A stretch of 64,000 nucleotides of DNA, from the NCBI GenBank assembly GCA_963662175.1, contig OY759215.1:10715079-10779078 (forward strand), written 5' to 3'. Position numbers and translations under genes: made by a program. This DNA comes from Aradus depressus (Eukaryota > Arthropoda > Insecta > Hemiptera > Aradidae). This document shows, piece by piece, positions 44,580 through 56,864 of the stretch. Numbering within the stretch: position 1 is the first letter of the stretch; the number at the start of each line of letters is the position of its first letter. Under the pieces are notes generated by a model. That model worked only from the letters and a program-made list of their open reading frames with translations, searched no databases and had not been told where the DNA came from.

Positions 44580-45597
44580 GCATAGAAGAAATGCATACAG
44601 GCCCTCACACGGCACGGCTATACAGCCCCCATCTCTTGCCAAAAGTCAGTAAGTAGAAGCCTCGACTATATTATGTACAGACCCTCACACCGGCTATATT
44701 ATATACAGACCCCCAAACCCGGCTGTAGTAGTTACTCCGTTTAGAGACCCCAACCCGGCTTTGCAGCCCTCATCTCTCGTCAGAGTCAGTCAGTAGATGT
44801 TACAAATTTACTTCAAGTTCTATGAAACTCCGTAGAAAATGTATATGCGAGGAGAGTTTAAACTGTATACGCCCGAGCACACTGTCCCTCAGAGGGCAGT
44901 CTTCTGGCGGCTGTGCTGATGTATCATCATTATCCAGTTTATAATGTCAAATTTGTCTCATTACCACGTTTTTTTGACTGAGTTATGTAAAAATACCACA
45001 TTTTTCAATAATTATACACTTTTTGGTTCGATTTATGCATAATTCCACATTTTTATATAAATATTGGATTTTTATCTAGATAAAAATTCTCCTAGGAAGA
45101 GATGCATACAGCCATATAGCCTCTCACACGGCTCGGCTACACAGCCCCCATCTCTTGCTAAAAGTCAGTAAGTATAAGCCTCGACTATATTATGTACAGA
45201 CCCTCACACCAGCTATATTATATACAGACCCCCAAACCCGGCTGTAGTAGTTACTCCGTTTAGAGACCCCAACCCGGCTTTGCAGCACACATCTCTCGTA
45301 ATCGTCAGTCAGTAGATGTTACAAAATTTACTTCAAGTTCTATGAAACTCCTTAGAAAATGTAGATGTGAGGAGAGTTTAAACTATATACGTCCGAGCAC
45401 ACTGTATCTCGGAGAGGTCTTCTGCCGGCTGTGTTGATGTAACAACATTATCCAGTTTATAATGTCTAATTTGTCTCATTACCACGTTTTTTTGACTGAG
45501 TTATGTAAAAACACCACATTTTTCAATAATTATACACTTTTTGGTCCGATTTATGTATAATTCCACATTTTTATATAAATATTGGATTTTTATCTAG
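44580..45597. repeat. 518-bp tandem pair, mirror copy
   Basis: Reverse complement of 42786-43803. Confidence 0.85.
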
Positions 45598-48062
45598 TTT
45601 AACTTGGTATACGTTGTTAACAGGTGTCCTCCGGTCGTTTGACTCGTCTATAATCGGGGTGTGTTCGACTATAAGCGGCTCACTTCAGGCGTGATCTGTG
45701 TTGAGGGTGGTGAAAAGCACCCGAAGTGACATAAAGTAAATGCCTGAGTTCGCGTTAAGGATTAGGTGGTCTATGCTAGAGTTATGATGCATGATGGACT
45801 AGGATGTAGGTTGGTTTGGGGTAAAAAGTGGGTAGATGTCAAAGAAATTTTAAGTGTCTGACCTCTAGAAAGGAGGGATGGGAGGTTCGGTACAAGGGCT
45901 CCTATTGGGGTTAAGACTCTCCGGAAATATTCTCTGTTTCGACATGTAGGATTGGAATAAGTGGGGTAATTGATGTGTGATGGTGTGAGAAATTATAAGG
46001 TTCCTGAGAGAGCTAACAATTGCTGTTGGTAGGTAAGACTGATCAGAACCAGAAAAATTATTTGAGGGGGTAAAAAGTATATTTTCAGTATGATACAGGT
46101 CTGAGGGGACTCCTGGTGTAAAGCTCTGATGTTGGTGAGGAGCATCCTAAGTGACATAAAGGAAATGAATGAATGAAATAAGTAAAATATATTAAGAATA
46201 TTAGTTGATGTACTTAAATTATGTTTAAAGAATTGTTTCACAGGTATGTGGGCGATAAAAAGTCACATATATGAAAAATGACTTAAAAAAGGATACGAAT
46301 CGAAATATGACACATGCCAAAGAGATGGACGGAGCTACTTGTGATAGAGTTCGCTGTAAGGTGTGGATGGTGTTTGATGCAGGCCTATAAGACTATAATA
46401 GGTGTCACATGTGAACAAAAAAGTCAGTGGGTTTGTAGCGCTTTTGACATAGTTTGAGAATAATACAGGGGCTGACGGTTATAATTTTATAGGGTATGAA
46501 TTAAAATTGAAGTGTATGTAAATGTATGTAAGTATGTGCGTTGTATGAGTAAGGTCGGTGTGAACTATAACCTACCGACTGTGCTGTACGTGCTTAGATG
46601 AAAAAAGTAGTTAGGTAGTGAAGTAGTTTTAATGAATGATTTTATGAGTATAGGGTTCAATAATGATGGGGTCTGTGATGTATATGAAAAATGCGTAATG
46701 TAAAGGACCTAAAGAAAAACGCAAAACCTGGGTTTTGAAGTATTGTTGTTGCCAAAGGTTATGTCAAGGTATGATATGGATTGTACTAAAAAAATGTATA
46801 GTTTTAGTGCGATGAGTATCAATGTGTTTGAAGTTTTGAACCGGTGGTTTCGTAGTAATAAGGTTGTATACCTCTATAATGTGTTGTTTGTGTAAAAAAA
46901 AATTTAAATGGTGTATGGTGGTAGGTTACGTTCTCGAATGATGTGTTGTAAAGTATGTAAAATATATATTTTATCCTAGCCTATATTATTCTAGCATTAG
47001 TTGGATGTTATAATGGTTCCTACTTTGGTTATCGGGATCTGTGCTACTTTATTATAAATGTAAAGGTCTGATGTGTTTTGGGGCCTACAAGGCCTAGATT
47101 TTACCATTTAAAAAATAATTATCCGGCTAAGTGGGTAAATTGTTCAATGACTTCTTCGCATAGGATGGTTTTGTTGGTTAATTTTTAAAGGAATAAAACA
47201 ATTTTGCAGCTGTGTGACTGGAATGAATACCTACGTCAGGGTGTTATTATAAGAGTTTCTATTGTCGAAAAATGGGTGACCTACAAGGATACTATTCGAA
47301 ATATGCTACATGTCTAATAAAACACTGGATACTTTACGAAAAGAGGTATATTGGGTACAGCTGATGATAAAGTATGTAATTTAAAACAAAAGATGGATTT
47401 TGTGTTAAACACTTTAAAACTTGAGAAATGCCCGCTCCACAGTCCCATGAGCACACAAATACTGTGTCTAAGTTACATTCTGTGAAACTTGAAGTTTAAA
47501 GATGTTAAGCCAAGGATTGATAGGAATGGTATTTAGGTATCCCCATTGAGTTGTACATCATACAAGGAGTGGATTTGTTTTCAGTTTATTCATGATAATA
47601 CTGTGAATACACATCCTATAAGGTTGAGCTTCGAATGAATATGGTCCGGTCTTCTTGAAAGTTCTGGTAAGAAATTTATATGTTGGGAGAATGTTGATGG
47701 TTATGAAAATGTAGTTTGACAGATGTATGAAGACGTATTAATATACTCTTATAAGACTTCCAGCATGAAATCAGGTCCGAATGTACCAAGTATTGGGGAG
47801 TTTGTGTAGGACTGCTTCAGAGGCGGTAAGGTATATACATGAATTTATTGTATTAAATACACAAGGAAAAACTAATAGAACACAGACTGTTTTGAAGCTT
47901 CTTGTGACATCGAATTGGGGTCAAATAACTCTGAGAACTCTGAAAAATACCGGGGATTTACGATTATGAATCTAATCTTGTAAAATATATGTTAGTAATT
48001 CTGTTGAAAATGGATATATATGATTTATGTTAAGATAGTACAAGTCTTTGGAGAACTATGAT

Positions 48063-48082
48063 GTACTGCTCCCCAGCAGTAC
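48063..48082. repeat. 8-bp hairpin, mirror copy
   Basis: GTACTGCT-CCCC-AGCAGTAC. Confidence 0.8.
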
Positions 48083-50961
48083 ACATTACAAAAATTTCGG
48101 AGAGGTTGTGGTGCTGGGAGTTGAGTGAAGTGTGAAGCAGGGGTTTTAGGGTATAGATGGTTCTAAAGAAAAGAATAGATCATAGGTGTTAGGTATGAAG
48201 ATGATAAATGGAAGATGTTGGAATTATGGGTATTGTATACAAGAGTATTAGAAAATGAAAAGGGCACATGAGGGTGTGAGGTCGGTCTGAATTACTCGGC
48301 TGTGCTGTACGTGTTTAATTGACAGAATCCATAGGTAGTGAAGTAGTAGGGAGGGTTCAATAATGATTGTGGTCTGTGATATATATGAAAATGTGAAATG
48401 TAAAACCTAATGAAACATTTACAATGGTATTGTTGCATACTAGGGCGATGTCAAAGGATGGTAGGGAATAAGCTAATTAATTAAATAAATTAGTATAGGC
48501 TGACAAGGTTTTTAGTATATATAATGTTGTAAGTGTGTAATAGGTTTTAGAGGAAAGAGTATGAAGTCCTAGATGAGATGTCCGTAATACAGTAGGTGAG
48601 GTCTATTGGTGGTAGGAAGTTGGTGATGATGTATGAATTAAAGCTATCGATGTAACTGAAATGTATTCCTACTTTAGGTTTTAGTCGAAAAATATAGTGA
48701 GGCTAAAGTAACATTGGAAATGCGAATCTAAATATCGACGAGAACTGTGGATGTTGTCATTGCCGGATTAGGTATGTGAAAATATTTAAATACATATAAA
48801 ACAGGGTGTAAATGAAGACCTGGGGTGCTAGGATCATAGGATTTGAAGTAAGAATATCGATGAGGTTGTATAAGTTGGTTGAAGAAATGTGTGAATCACG
48901 AGGTTTTTTGGTACATGCTAAAGAATAGGCTAAGAGTGCCGGTTAGGTTATGATGAATTCTGAAGAAAATCCCTTGGCTGATGTTGTATGCTAGTATGTA
49001 TGTATGTCTCAGTGAAAGGTTTATTGGGATAGAAGTGGTTTGAATCAAATGTTGACGGAGGTGTGGTCTATACTTGTAGAAGCCTATCTCGGTATAATGT
49101 ATGGTAAGTAGAATTGAAGAGCGGCAAATTGGTATGGATTGGGCGAAGTCTCTAAGGCTATGAGAGCAATTACTGTAGACTGTTGGTGGCAGGAGAAAAC
49201 AAGTGTTTAACCAGTAAAACCGAGGATTGGTAGAGATGTACCCCTCATAAAGTATGTTTCAGTATGAGGTGAATGTAGAGAGGTTGGCGAGAAGCAGCCC
49301 AAGCGATGGCTGGAGATGAAAAGCAGTCCAAGTGAAATTAAGGTATACAAAAAGCAGCATGTAAAATAATTTAAGTTAAATATACCACATGTTGATCGAA
49401 GAATGTCTCCATGAGACCGCTGAAAAGGAACATCTAGTCCTAAAGAGTATTATAGAGCAAGGGAGAGGTGTGTTGTAGATTCAAGTATCTTAATGGGTAT
49501 GATGAAAATGGCGTATGTACGGGAATGTGTTCTACATCCAGAGTAGTGTGCTGATCTTAATTTGGGTACTGTTGAATGTTAGTTGTAGGAAAATGTTTTG
49601 TGATATAACTTACCATGATAAATACAATAATATGTATAAGGCGATAGACATTGTGTTAGGGTCGGGATGGTTCACTGTAGAGCTTAAGGTATACTATACA
49701 GGAGAGGGAACGAGAATTTAGCTGGGAGGGAATACCTATTTACTTTGTTTTTGGGTTGATAGTTTATATTGAGTAGGGTCAAAGGAGGTTACCGCCCTGG
49801 CATTAATTCAAAAATAACATTTTAATGTGTACTAGGAAATTGGTATGTAGAGTAATGATGCTAAAGATTGGTGACTAGAATTAAGGGATAAAAAAGTCTA
49901 AGTTGAATGGGTCTGTAGGATGATACCGGTGTATGTATGGGTAAACCCGGTTATGATGAAAAAATGTTAAACGAATCATGTCTAGAGAGATTGTGGGAGT
50001 TGGGCGAAGAAAACGTGTGAAGAAGGATGGTGCTAAGGAAAAGGTTAAGAGTACCGATTAGACTATGACGAAATCTAAAGAAAATCCTTAGGGTAGTGGT
50101 GTGGGTGGGTCTGTAGTAGTGGAAGCAGAATAGTGTGTGAGTAGAAGGGTTAGAGGTGAGAGTCGAAAATTGGTTAGGACAAAACGAGAAAAAATTAAAA
50201 AAATTCATGTTGTTAAGTATAAAATATGAGAAAGACCCGAGAACTAGGTGTAGGGGGATCTGTAGTAGTGGAAGAAGTACAATTGGTCTGAGGAAGTCGA
50301 ACTATAATTAAAGATTATGATTTTAGAATGATTGATGTGTGGAAGTAGGATTGTAATGAGAAATTATGATTTTAAAGGAAGTGTTGGCGTGGGTATGTAC
50401 ATTGAAGGTGATTTGTGGTGGGTAAGTACGACTGATTCATAGGGGAAGGTTCGTGGGCGTAGAATGTATGAATAGACCGAAAAAAATGTCAGACGATCTA
50501 GAGGAGAGGTTGTATGAGTTGGGCAAAGAAGGATGGTGCTAAGGTCAAAAGTAATGGGCTATTATGAAATCTTAAGAAAATTGCTCGGGTGTAGACAAGC
50601 TGGAGTAAAAAATTATCTAATTTATGTGGGGAAGTATAAGTGAGAAAATTGAGATGGACTGACTATGACGCTGTTCTGAGGGTTGAAGGAGAATTAGTAT
50701 GAGGAAGTAAAAGTGAATGTATGCCGGTCTTGAAAAAATATTTTGGATTGAGTGTAAGGGTTCCTATTGAGGTTGTTCAGGTTTAGAAGGAGAAGTAAAA
50801 TTGATCTGGGGAAGTAGGATTTACGAATTATGATTTTATAATGATTGATGTGTGGAAGTAGGACTGTAATGTAAAATATCGTGTGAGATGGGTCTGTATG
50901 AGTGATCAGAAAAATAATCTTTAGTCGGATTACAATGCCTCTTGAGATATCTGTTGACTTG

Positions 50962-51128
50962 TATACCTAGATTTTCGCCTGCTTCAACAGGGTAGGTCTC
51001 GGGGTTAGCTGCTTGTCTCCCATGCCAAAGGTGCCGGGACCGCGTTCAATCCCCGTTAGGGCAAGTTATTTTTTTCCTTAAGTCGCATCTAGCAATCTAT
51101 AAATTCTAGAAGCTTGGGAGCTCTAGTG
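50962..51128 (+). repeat. SINE-3 copy B, mirror
   Basis: Reverse complement of 37255-37421; the tRNA-like head here reads on the plus strand. Confidence 0.65.
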
Positions 51129-51666
51129 GGCAAAGTAAGAAAATAGTGGCGTGGTTGGTGAGCGCTGGGTAAGTGATTCAAGCGAGAGATGACTTATAGG
51201 GGTTGAGCTGGGGAGGTACATTGGGTGAAGAGTTGATGTGGGATGGTACATTGAATGTGATTCAAAGTGAACAACTCTAGTATAGGTTGACCTCATAGTG
51301 GCTTCTGTAATGTGATGAGGGGGTCTGAGAGATGCAAAAGTTTTGGGAAGGGCGATTGGCTACGCCAACTTGAGAAAAAAAGGTTTAAAGGACATCATTG
51401 ATGTGGTGTGTAAGACTAGATAGAAATAAAAAATTAGAAGAAATGTTCCTAAGAAGTGACTGTTGTTGTGTTGGGGAGAGCGGAAACTTCTTTGGGTTAA
51501 GAAGGATGAAAAAATTTGGTCGAGTGGGGGCTCTCTGGTTAGGTCTCCTTCAACCCAGTTGAGCGCCCTCAAGGATTTTTCTGGAAAAGGGGCGGGGAAT
51601 GGGAGGGGAGGGGAAAGGACTATACTTTGTCTATGCATAGGATGTAGCTGGGGAGGTACATTGTTA

Positions 51667-51814
51667 TACTTACTCCATACCTCAGAGGAACCACTATGTT
51701 ATTACTACTTACTTCATACCTCAGAGGAACCACATTGCTATACGACCTCCATACCTCAGAGAAACCGCATTGCTATACGTCCTCCATACCTCAGTGGAAC
51801 CACATTGCTATACG
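51667..51814. repeat. 35-39 bp minisatellite, mirror copy
   Basis: Reverse complement of 36569-36716. Confidence 0.85.
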
Positions 51815-51962
51815 ATCGCGGAAAATTAGGAGAGGGTAATGTGAATTAAAAAAATATATAGTAAGGATGACTTGAAAGAAATTTGGGGTGAGGGGTGATC
51901 AAAATATGTGAAAAGGCAAGAAACCGCTGAACCTCGGTGCTGCTAATACTCCCCGGAGATTT

Positions 51963-52152
51963 ATATACCTAGATTATCACCACCTTCAGCAACCATGTCA
52001 CAATGGTCACGTGGTTAGCGTATCGGCCTCTCAAGTCAAAGTAGATGGGTTCGATACCGTAAGTACAAGTTATTATTTTTTTTATTAAGAAGCCGCACCT
52101 AGCTACTTATATAAATATTAATTTACATTCTAGACGCTTGGGAGCGCTAGTG
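51963..52152 (+). repeat. SINE-3 copy A, mirror
   Basis: Reverse complement of 36231-36420. Confidence 0.65.
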
Positions 52153-52532
52153 TGCTTATTATAATTTACTAATATTTAAATTTAAAAAAATCAAAGGATT
52201 GTGTGGGTCCGAAGGTGCGGGTGCTCACAGGTTGAGCTGGGGAAGTACCTCTTAGGAAAAGCAGGTCTGGACATGTCGGTGTGACGTCATGGACTATGTA
52301 GAAAAAAAATTGGTGGGTCCGAAGGTGAGGGTGCTCAGATGTTGAGCTGGGGAAGTACATCATAGTTTGAGCTGGGGAAGTACATCGGAGGGAGCTGCGC
52401 GAGCCATGGGAATAGATGTTGTGCGGTGCGAGCCTCACAGGGGAGCCTCAGACGGGTGCCACACAGGGGTGGGGGGAGGTGCCACCGGTGCCACCGATGT
52501 GGCTGGGGTAGGACCGGCTATTCTCCTCTACT

Positions 52533-52538
52533 AATAAC
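52533..52538. repeat. right 6-bp flanking repeat of the palindrome (candidate TSD)
   Basis: AATAAC, identical to 35845-35850 and directly abutting the right end. Confidence 0.65.
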
Positions 52539-52570
52539 ATTGTAATAAAGAAAACGAGAAAGACATAAAA

Positions 52571-53059
52571 AGTCCGGTGAATCAGCGGCTATGTACTTCC
52601 CCAGTACAACTGAATAAATTACGTTTTCGTTCTCCCTCCAAAGCTAAAACTGAATATTTAACTTGGATAGTAGCTTCTGAATCATGATACTGAATTTTGT
52701 GTCGATACATCGGCATCATCGAATCAGCAGTTTTAGAGTTTTGAAATCGAGTCCCTTTTCTCTGACCCCCCTTTCCTTCTGCTGATGGGTGAATATGCAT
52801 GTGAAATTTCGTGTCAAAACATTCATTAGAACGGCAGTTATTAGAGTTTTTGTGTTGCCCCCCCCCCCCCCCCCCCCCCCTAATCCCCCTAGTCCCTTCG
52901 GCCAATTTGGCTGAAAATAAGTGTAATAGTTCTGGATACACATATAAAATTTCGTGTCGATATTTTCAAGCTATAGGGAGTTATTCCATTGAAAACACTG
53001 CATACAATTTTTGACCGATTACAAAACTTCCCCTATAATTTTTATAACTGGGGAAGTAA
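52571..53059 (-). repeat. DR-A, complete copy
   Basis: Minus orientation, both ends present: hairpin module at 53059-53025 (ACTTCCCCAGTTATAAAAAT.. in reverse) and distal signature GGTGAATCAGCGGCTATGTA at 52574. It includes a run of 23 C (52858-52880). About 490 bp, the most compact full-length example. Confidence 0.75.
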
Positions 53060-53314
53060 GAAAGATACAACTGTAAAGGTTTTTTTTTAAATATTATTTA
53101 ATAATTAAATGCCGGGTTACGAACCCGCGACTTTGAGCTCAGTAGTCTAGCAGGCTACCACTGAGCTACGAGCTCAAATTTGTATTAGGCAATCCAGAAG
53201 GATATCAGCAATATGGGTCATACCGGTTGTTGTTCTTCATTCTGTCTGTCAGCAGCCAATCCATCAATTATTTTTTCAGAGTGATAAACCAATTTTCCAC
53301 AGCGATCAATTGGT
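52783..53314 (-). repeat. inverted copy of 30889-31417
   Basis: Reverse complement of the left segment, including SINE-1 head and half of DR-A. Its last two bases (GT, 53313-53314) are shared with the start of the tandem duplicate, a 2-bp microhomology at the junction. Confidence 0.85.
53102..53175 (-). repeat. SINE-1 head, inverted duplicate
   Basis: Reverse complement of 31027-31100. Confidence 0.65.
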
Positions 53315-54770
53315 AGTTTCTAGGTTATAAAAAAAAAAAAAAAGTAAAAAATAAATAAATAAATACTTGAAAATAATTATAAATTAATACAGTAGATTCC
53401 GTTTTTAATTTAAATTATGATAAATATTTCCTATAATTTTTCCAGAAGAGTCTTTTCCAGGACGTTCTTTCGTTTCTTTCTCAGGCCAAAATGTGCAATA
53501 TAAAGAAAAGAAAAAAAAAAAAAAAAATTAGAGAAATAAAAATAAACTTTAGAAAAAACAATAAAGAAATAATAATAATAATTCATAACAACTAAGAGAA
53601 CTAAAATAAATTAATATATAAATAATGAAGATATTAAAGAAGAAGAAGAAGAAAACATTTTATTTGGACCAGTACTAAGTATGTACTTTACACAAAATGG
53701 GCAAATAAACAAGAAAATTATAATTAAAACAAAAAGTCTTGGTACAGTCTTGGTTGCAGCCTGCGAGCTGATATTAAAGAGAATGATTCGACAGACTTTA
53801 TAGGAGACGTCTGTGGAGGAACTCTGCCAGGAAAATAAAGATGAAAACTACATATCAAACAACGTTTTTGGATTTGAAACTGACTAGTATAGTTCAGAGG
53901 GAAAATATTTTTATAATTCCTTGATATCCGATGCTATCTGCAGCTTCTGCAATACAACAGTCCCAAATAAGTCTAAAAAGCCTGCTCTATAAGATGCGTA
54001 TTTCTTATTCTTTTATTACAATGGTTACTATTTCAGTATTTTTTTTTTTCTAATCCACCCTCCAGAATACACCACATTCCGTTAGATAAGTAATGGGTTC
54101 ACGTACCATTTGCCGTGTCATTGCCTCATTTAGAGTCTGTTTAATAACAAAGATGTGGTGGGACTGCGTGTGGGGCATGATAGGATCCGAGAGGAAATTA
54201 AGACGCGCTTTATAAAACCCCAAAAGGGAGAAGCGACAATGGAATGGGTTGGAGCACGTGAGCTCTCTCAGAAAGAAGATGGACAGCAAGAAGACAGGCT
54301 CGGCAGGATAATGGTGTCATTTCAAGCAAGAAGTCTGGGGCCCATAAATATATTTTTCAAGCAAATAAGAATTGTCTCTATTGTTGTAATATGAATGAAT
54401 GAATTAGTACTTTATTTCAACATCCAGTCGCAAGGTATTTTATTATCTAGTATAGGAATATAATGACAATGGCTGGGGCAGTTTGTCAGGAGAGAGGCTC
54501 TTCATGAAGTATTTTATACATTAAATGTGAGGCTTATAGGATGCGAAACTGTCGAAGCTATTGCGCTCAAACTAATAGATTATGTTTGACACATCACTGG
54601 AATGGTTTAAAAAGTGGTTTGACAACTTTTAATTTTAATTTTATTTTTTTTTTTAATCTCAAAAATAGCCATTGTAACGCAAGGCGGGTTTAGCTAGTAA
54701 TAAATAAAATAAATTAATAATAATAAGATGATACTTAACATTTTTGCAGAGATATTGTGAAACACTTGAT

Positions 54771-55551
54771 AAAAATAAAGAAAACGTTTGTTTTTAAAAA
54801 ATATTGTCTATTTCACAAATAATATATAATATGGGAGTACTTTCGGTATTGCTACCATCTTCAGCCACGACTTAACAAATACTAAATTGAAGTTCAACTA
54901 GGTAGTTTACAATTCAAGCGGTAGGTAGGTATCCTTTTTCAGCCCCTACGGGGTTTTCCTATCCTTTCTGTACAGTTAATATTTGAAATATGTAAAAACA
55001 TAAAAAATGACATTTCGTCCCAAATTGGGATCTTAAAAATAAAAAATAAAAAATTTGAAATACTATGTGTTGATTAAATGCATATATGAAGTGAATTAAA
55101 GATAACAATTGTTAATATATGAATAAAAAGTCTCTGTGTATACGTACTTACTCTCTCAAAAAAAACTGTATATTTTATTTTATAAAACTTTTTATTTTAT
55201 TTTTATTCATATATTAACAATTGTTATCTTTAATTCACTTCATATATGCATTTAATCAACACATAGTATTTCAAATTTTTTATTTTTTATTTTTAAGATC
55301 CCAATTTGGGACGAAATGTCATTTTTTATGTTTTTCCATATTTCAAATATTGACTGTACAGAAAGCCCCGTAGGGGCTGAAAAAGGATACCTACCTACCG
55401 CTTTGATTGTAAACTACCTAGTTGAACTTCAATTTAGTTTTGTTAAGTCGTGGCTGAAGATGGTAGCAATACCGAAAGTACTTACTCCCATATTATATAT
55501 TATTTGTGAAATAGACAATATTTTTTAAAAACAAACGTTTTCATTATTTTT
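54771..55551. mobile_element. long inverted-repeat element, duplicate
   Basis: Copy of 34623-35403, including the same arm-to-arm differences, so it was duplicated as part of the block and not independently inserted. Confidence 0.8.
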
Positions 55552-55567
55552 AATAATAGGTTGGTTA

Positions 55568-55898
55568 GGTTTTATGACTCATGCCCGGGCTTTAACTACG
55601 AGGTCATATCGCCTACTACCAGAGCGCTCTTTCGTCACTCTAGTGGACATGAGCCCGACTCTACTGTGGGAGTCCTAAATTTTGCCTACCCTAAATTTTT
55701 TATTCATCTAGGGTAGGGGTCTTTAACGAGTACCTGACATCGTACAGGCTCGGGACCATCGCTTAACGTCCCATCCGAAGGACGGCGTGCTTAAGTTTAT
55801 TTTACCTCCCAGATAAAATAAACTAAGGGCCTCGGTCGGGCTACGAACCCGCGACCTTGAGCTCAGAAGTCAAGCACGCATACCACTGAGCTACCGGC
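55568..55898 (-). repeat. SINE-1, duplicate
   Basis: Copy of 35420-35750. Confidence 0.85.
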
Positions 55899-56378
55899 GC
55901 CCTCTAAACAATAATAAGATGGTTAAGCAGCAAATAGATATAACAATAGTCATAATTATAACAATGGTAATAAAGAGGAGCAATTTATAATAAATAACAG
56001 TAGAGGAGAATAGCCGGTCCTACCCCAGCCACATCGGTGGCACCGGTGGCACCTCCCCCCACCCCTGTGTGGCACCCGTCTGAGGCTCCCCTGTGAGGCT
56101 CGCACCGCACAACATCTATTCCCATGGCTCGCGCAGCTCCCTCCGATGTACTTCCCCAGCTCAAACTATGATGTACTTCCCCAGCTCAACATCTGAGCAC
56201 CCTCACCTTCGGACCCACCAATTTTTTTTCTACATAGTCCATGACGTCACACCGACATGTCCAGACCTGCTTTTCCTAAGAGGTACTTCCCCAGCTCAAC
56301 CTGTGAGCACCCGCACCTTCGGACCCACACAATCCTTTGATTTTTTTAAATTTAAATATTAGTAAATTATAATAAGCA

Positions 56379-56568
56379 CACTAGCGCTCCCAAGCGTCTA
56401 GAATGTAAATTAATATTTATATAAGTAGCTAGGTGCGGCTTCTTAATAAAAAAAATAATAACTTGTACTTACGGTATCGAACCCATCTACTTTGACTTGA
56501 GAGGCCGATACGCTAACCACGTGACCATTGTGACATGGTTGCTGAAGGTGGTGATAATCTAGGTATAT
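56379..56568 (-). repeat. SINE-3 copy A, third occurrence
   Basis: Direct copy of 36231-36420. Confidence 0.65.
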
Positions 56569-56716
56569 AAATCTCCGGGGAGTATTAGCAGCACCGAGGT
56601 TCAGCGGTTTCTTGCCTTTTCACATATTTTGATCACCCCTCACCCCAAATTTCTTTCAAGTCATCCTTACTATATATTTTTTTAATTCACATTACCCTCT
56701 CCTAATTTTCCGCGAT

Positions 56717-56864
56717 CGTATAGCAATGTGGTTCCACTGAGGTATGGAGGACGTATAGCAATGCGGTTTCTCTGAGGTATGGAGGTCGTATAGCAATGTG
56801 GTTCCTCTGAGGTATGAAGTAAGTAGTAATAACATAGTGGTTCCTCTGAGGTATGGAGTAAGTA
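56717..56864. repeat. 35-39 bp minisatellite, third occurrence
   Basis: Direct copy of 36569-36716, same unit number. Confidence 0.85.

Larger units (their letters stand above)
35851..52532. mobile_element. giant palindromic (foldback) element, 16,682 bp
   Basis: Two 8,321-bp arms (35851-44171 and 44212-52532) are reverse complements with no net indel: pairs sum to 88383 at both ends and at every internal landmark tested. The match stops abruptly at both outer ends, where a 6-bp direct repeat AATAAC flanks AG...CT termini. Maverick/Polinton elements have 6-bp TSDs, AG-type termini and lengths of 15-20 kb, which fits, but their TIRs are normally short and they carry many genes. No polymerase, integrase, ATPase, protease or capsid frame was seen; the longest frame is 128 codons. 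It may be a non-autonomous relative mobilised in trans, a novel foldback class, or an artefact of assembly or fold-back reads. Confidence 0.75.
44212..52532 (-). repeat. palindrome right arm (8,321 bp)
   Basis: Reverse complement of 35851-44171, carrying the same modules in mirror order. No base difference was seen in the stretches compared, including homopolymers (for example a 9-base A run at 46894 matching T9 at 41481). Ends at ...CTCCTCTACT, position 52532. Confidence 0.88.
33164..53312. repeat. tandem duplication, unit 1 (about 20.15 kb)
   Basis: Sequence from 33164 to 43852 reappears at 53313-64000. The offset is 20,149 before the A-run at 33180 and 20,148 after it (16 versus 15 A); no other difference was noticed in the stretches compared. 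Unit 1 comprises the left flank, the whole palindrome and the DR-A/SINE segment on its right. Confidence 0.88.

Noticed and set aside
35851..52532. Maverick/Polinton as a firm assignment
   Set aside because: Only the TSD length, AG ends and overall size agree. No polymerase B, integrase, packaging ATPase, protease or capsid sequence was seen, so it is kept as a hypothesis.
52582..53014. Frames with poly-glycine or poly-proline near 52.8 kb
   Set aside because: They are readings through the C23 tract in a DR-A copy.
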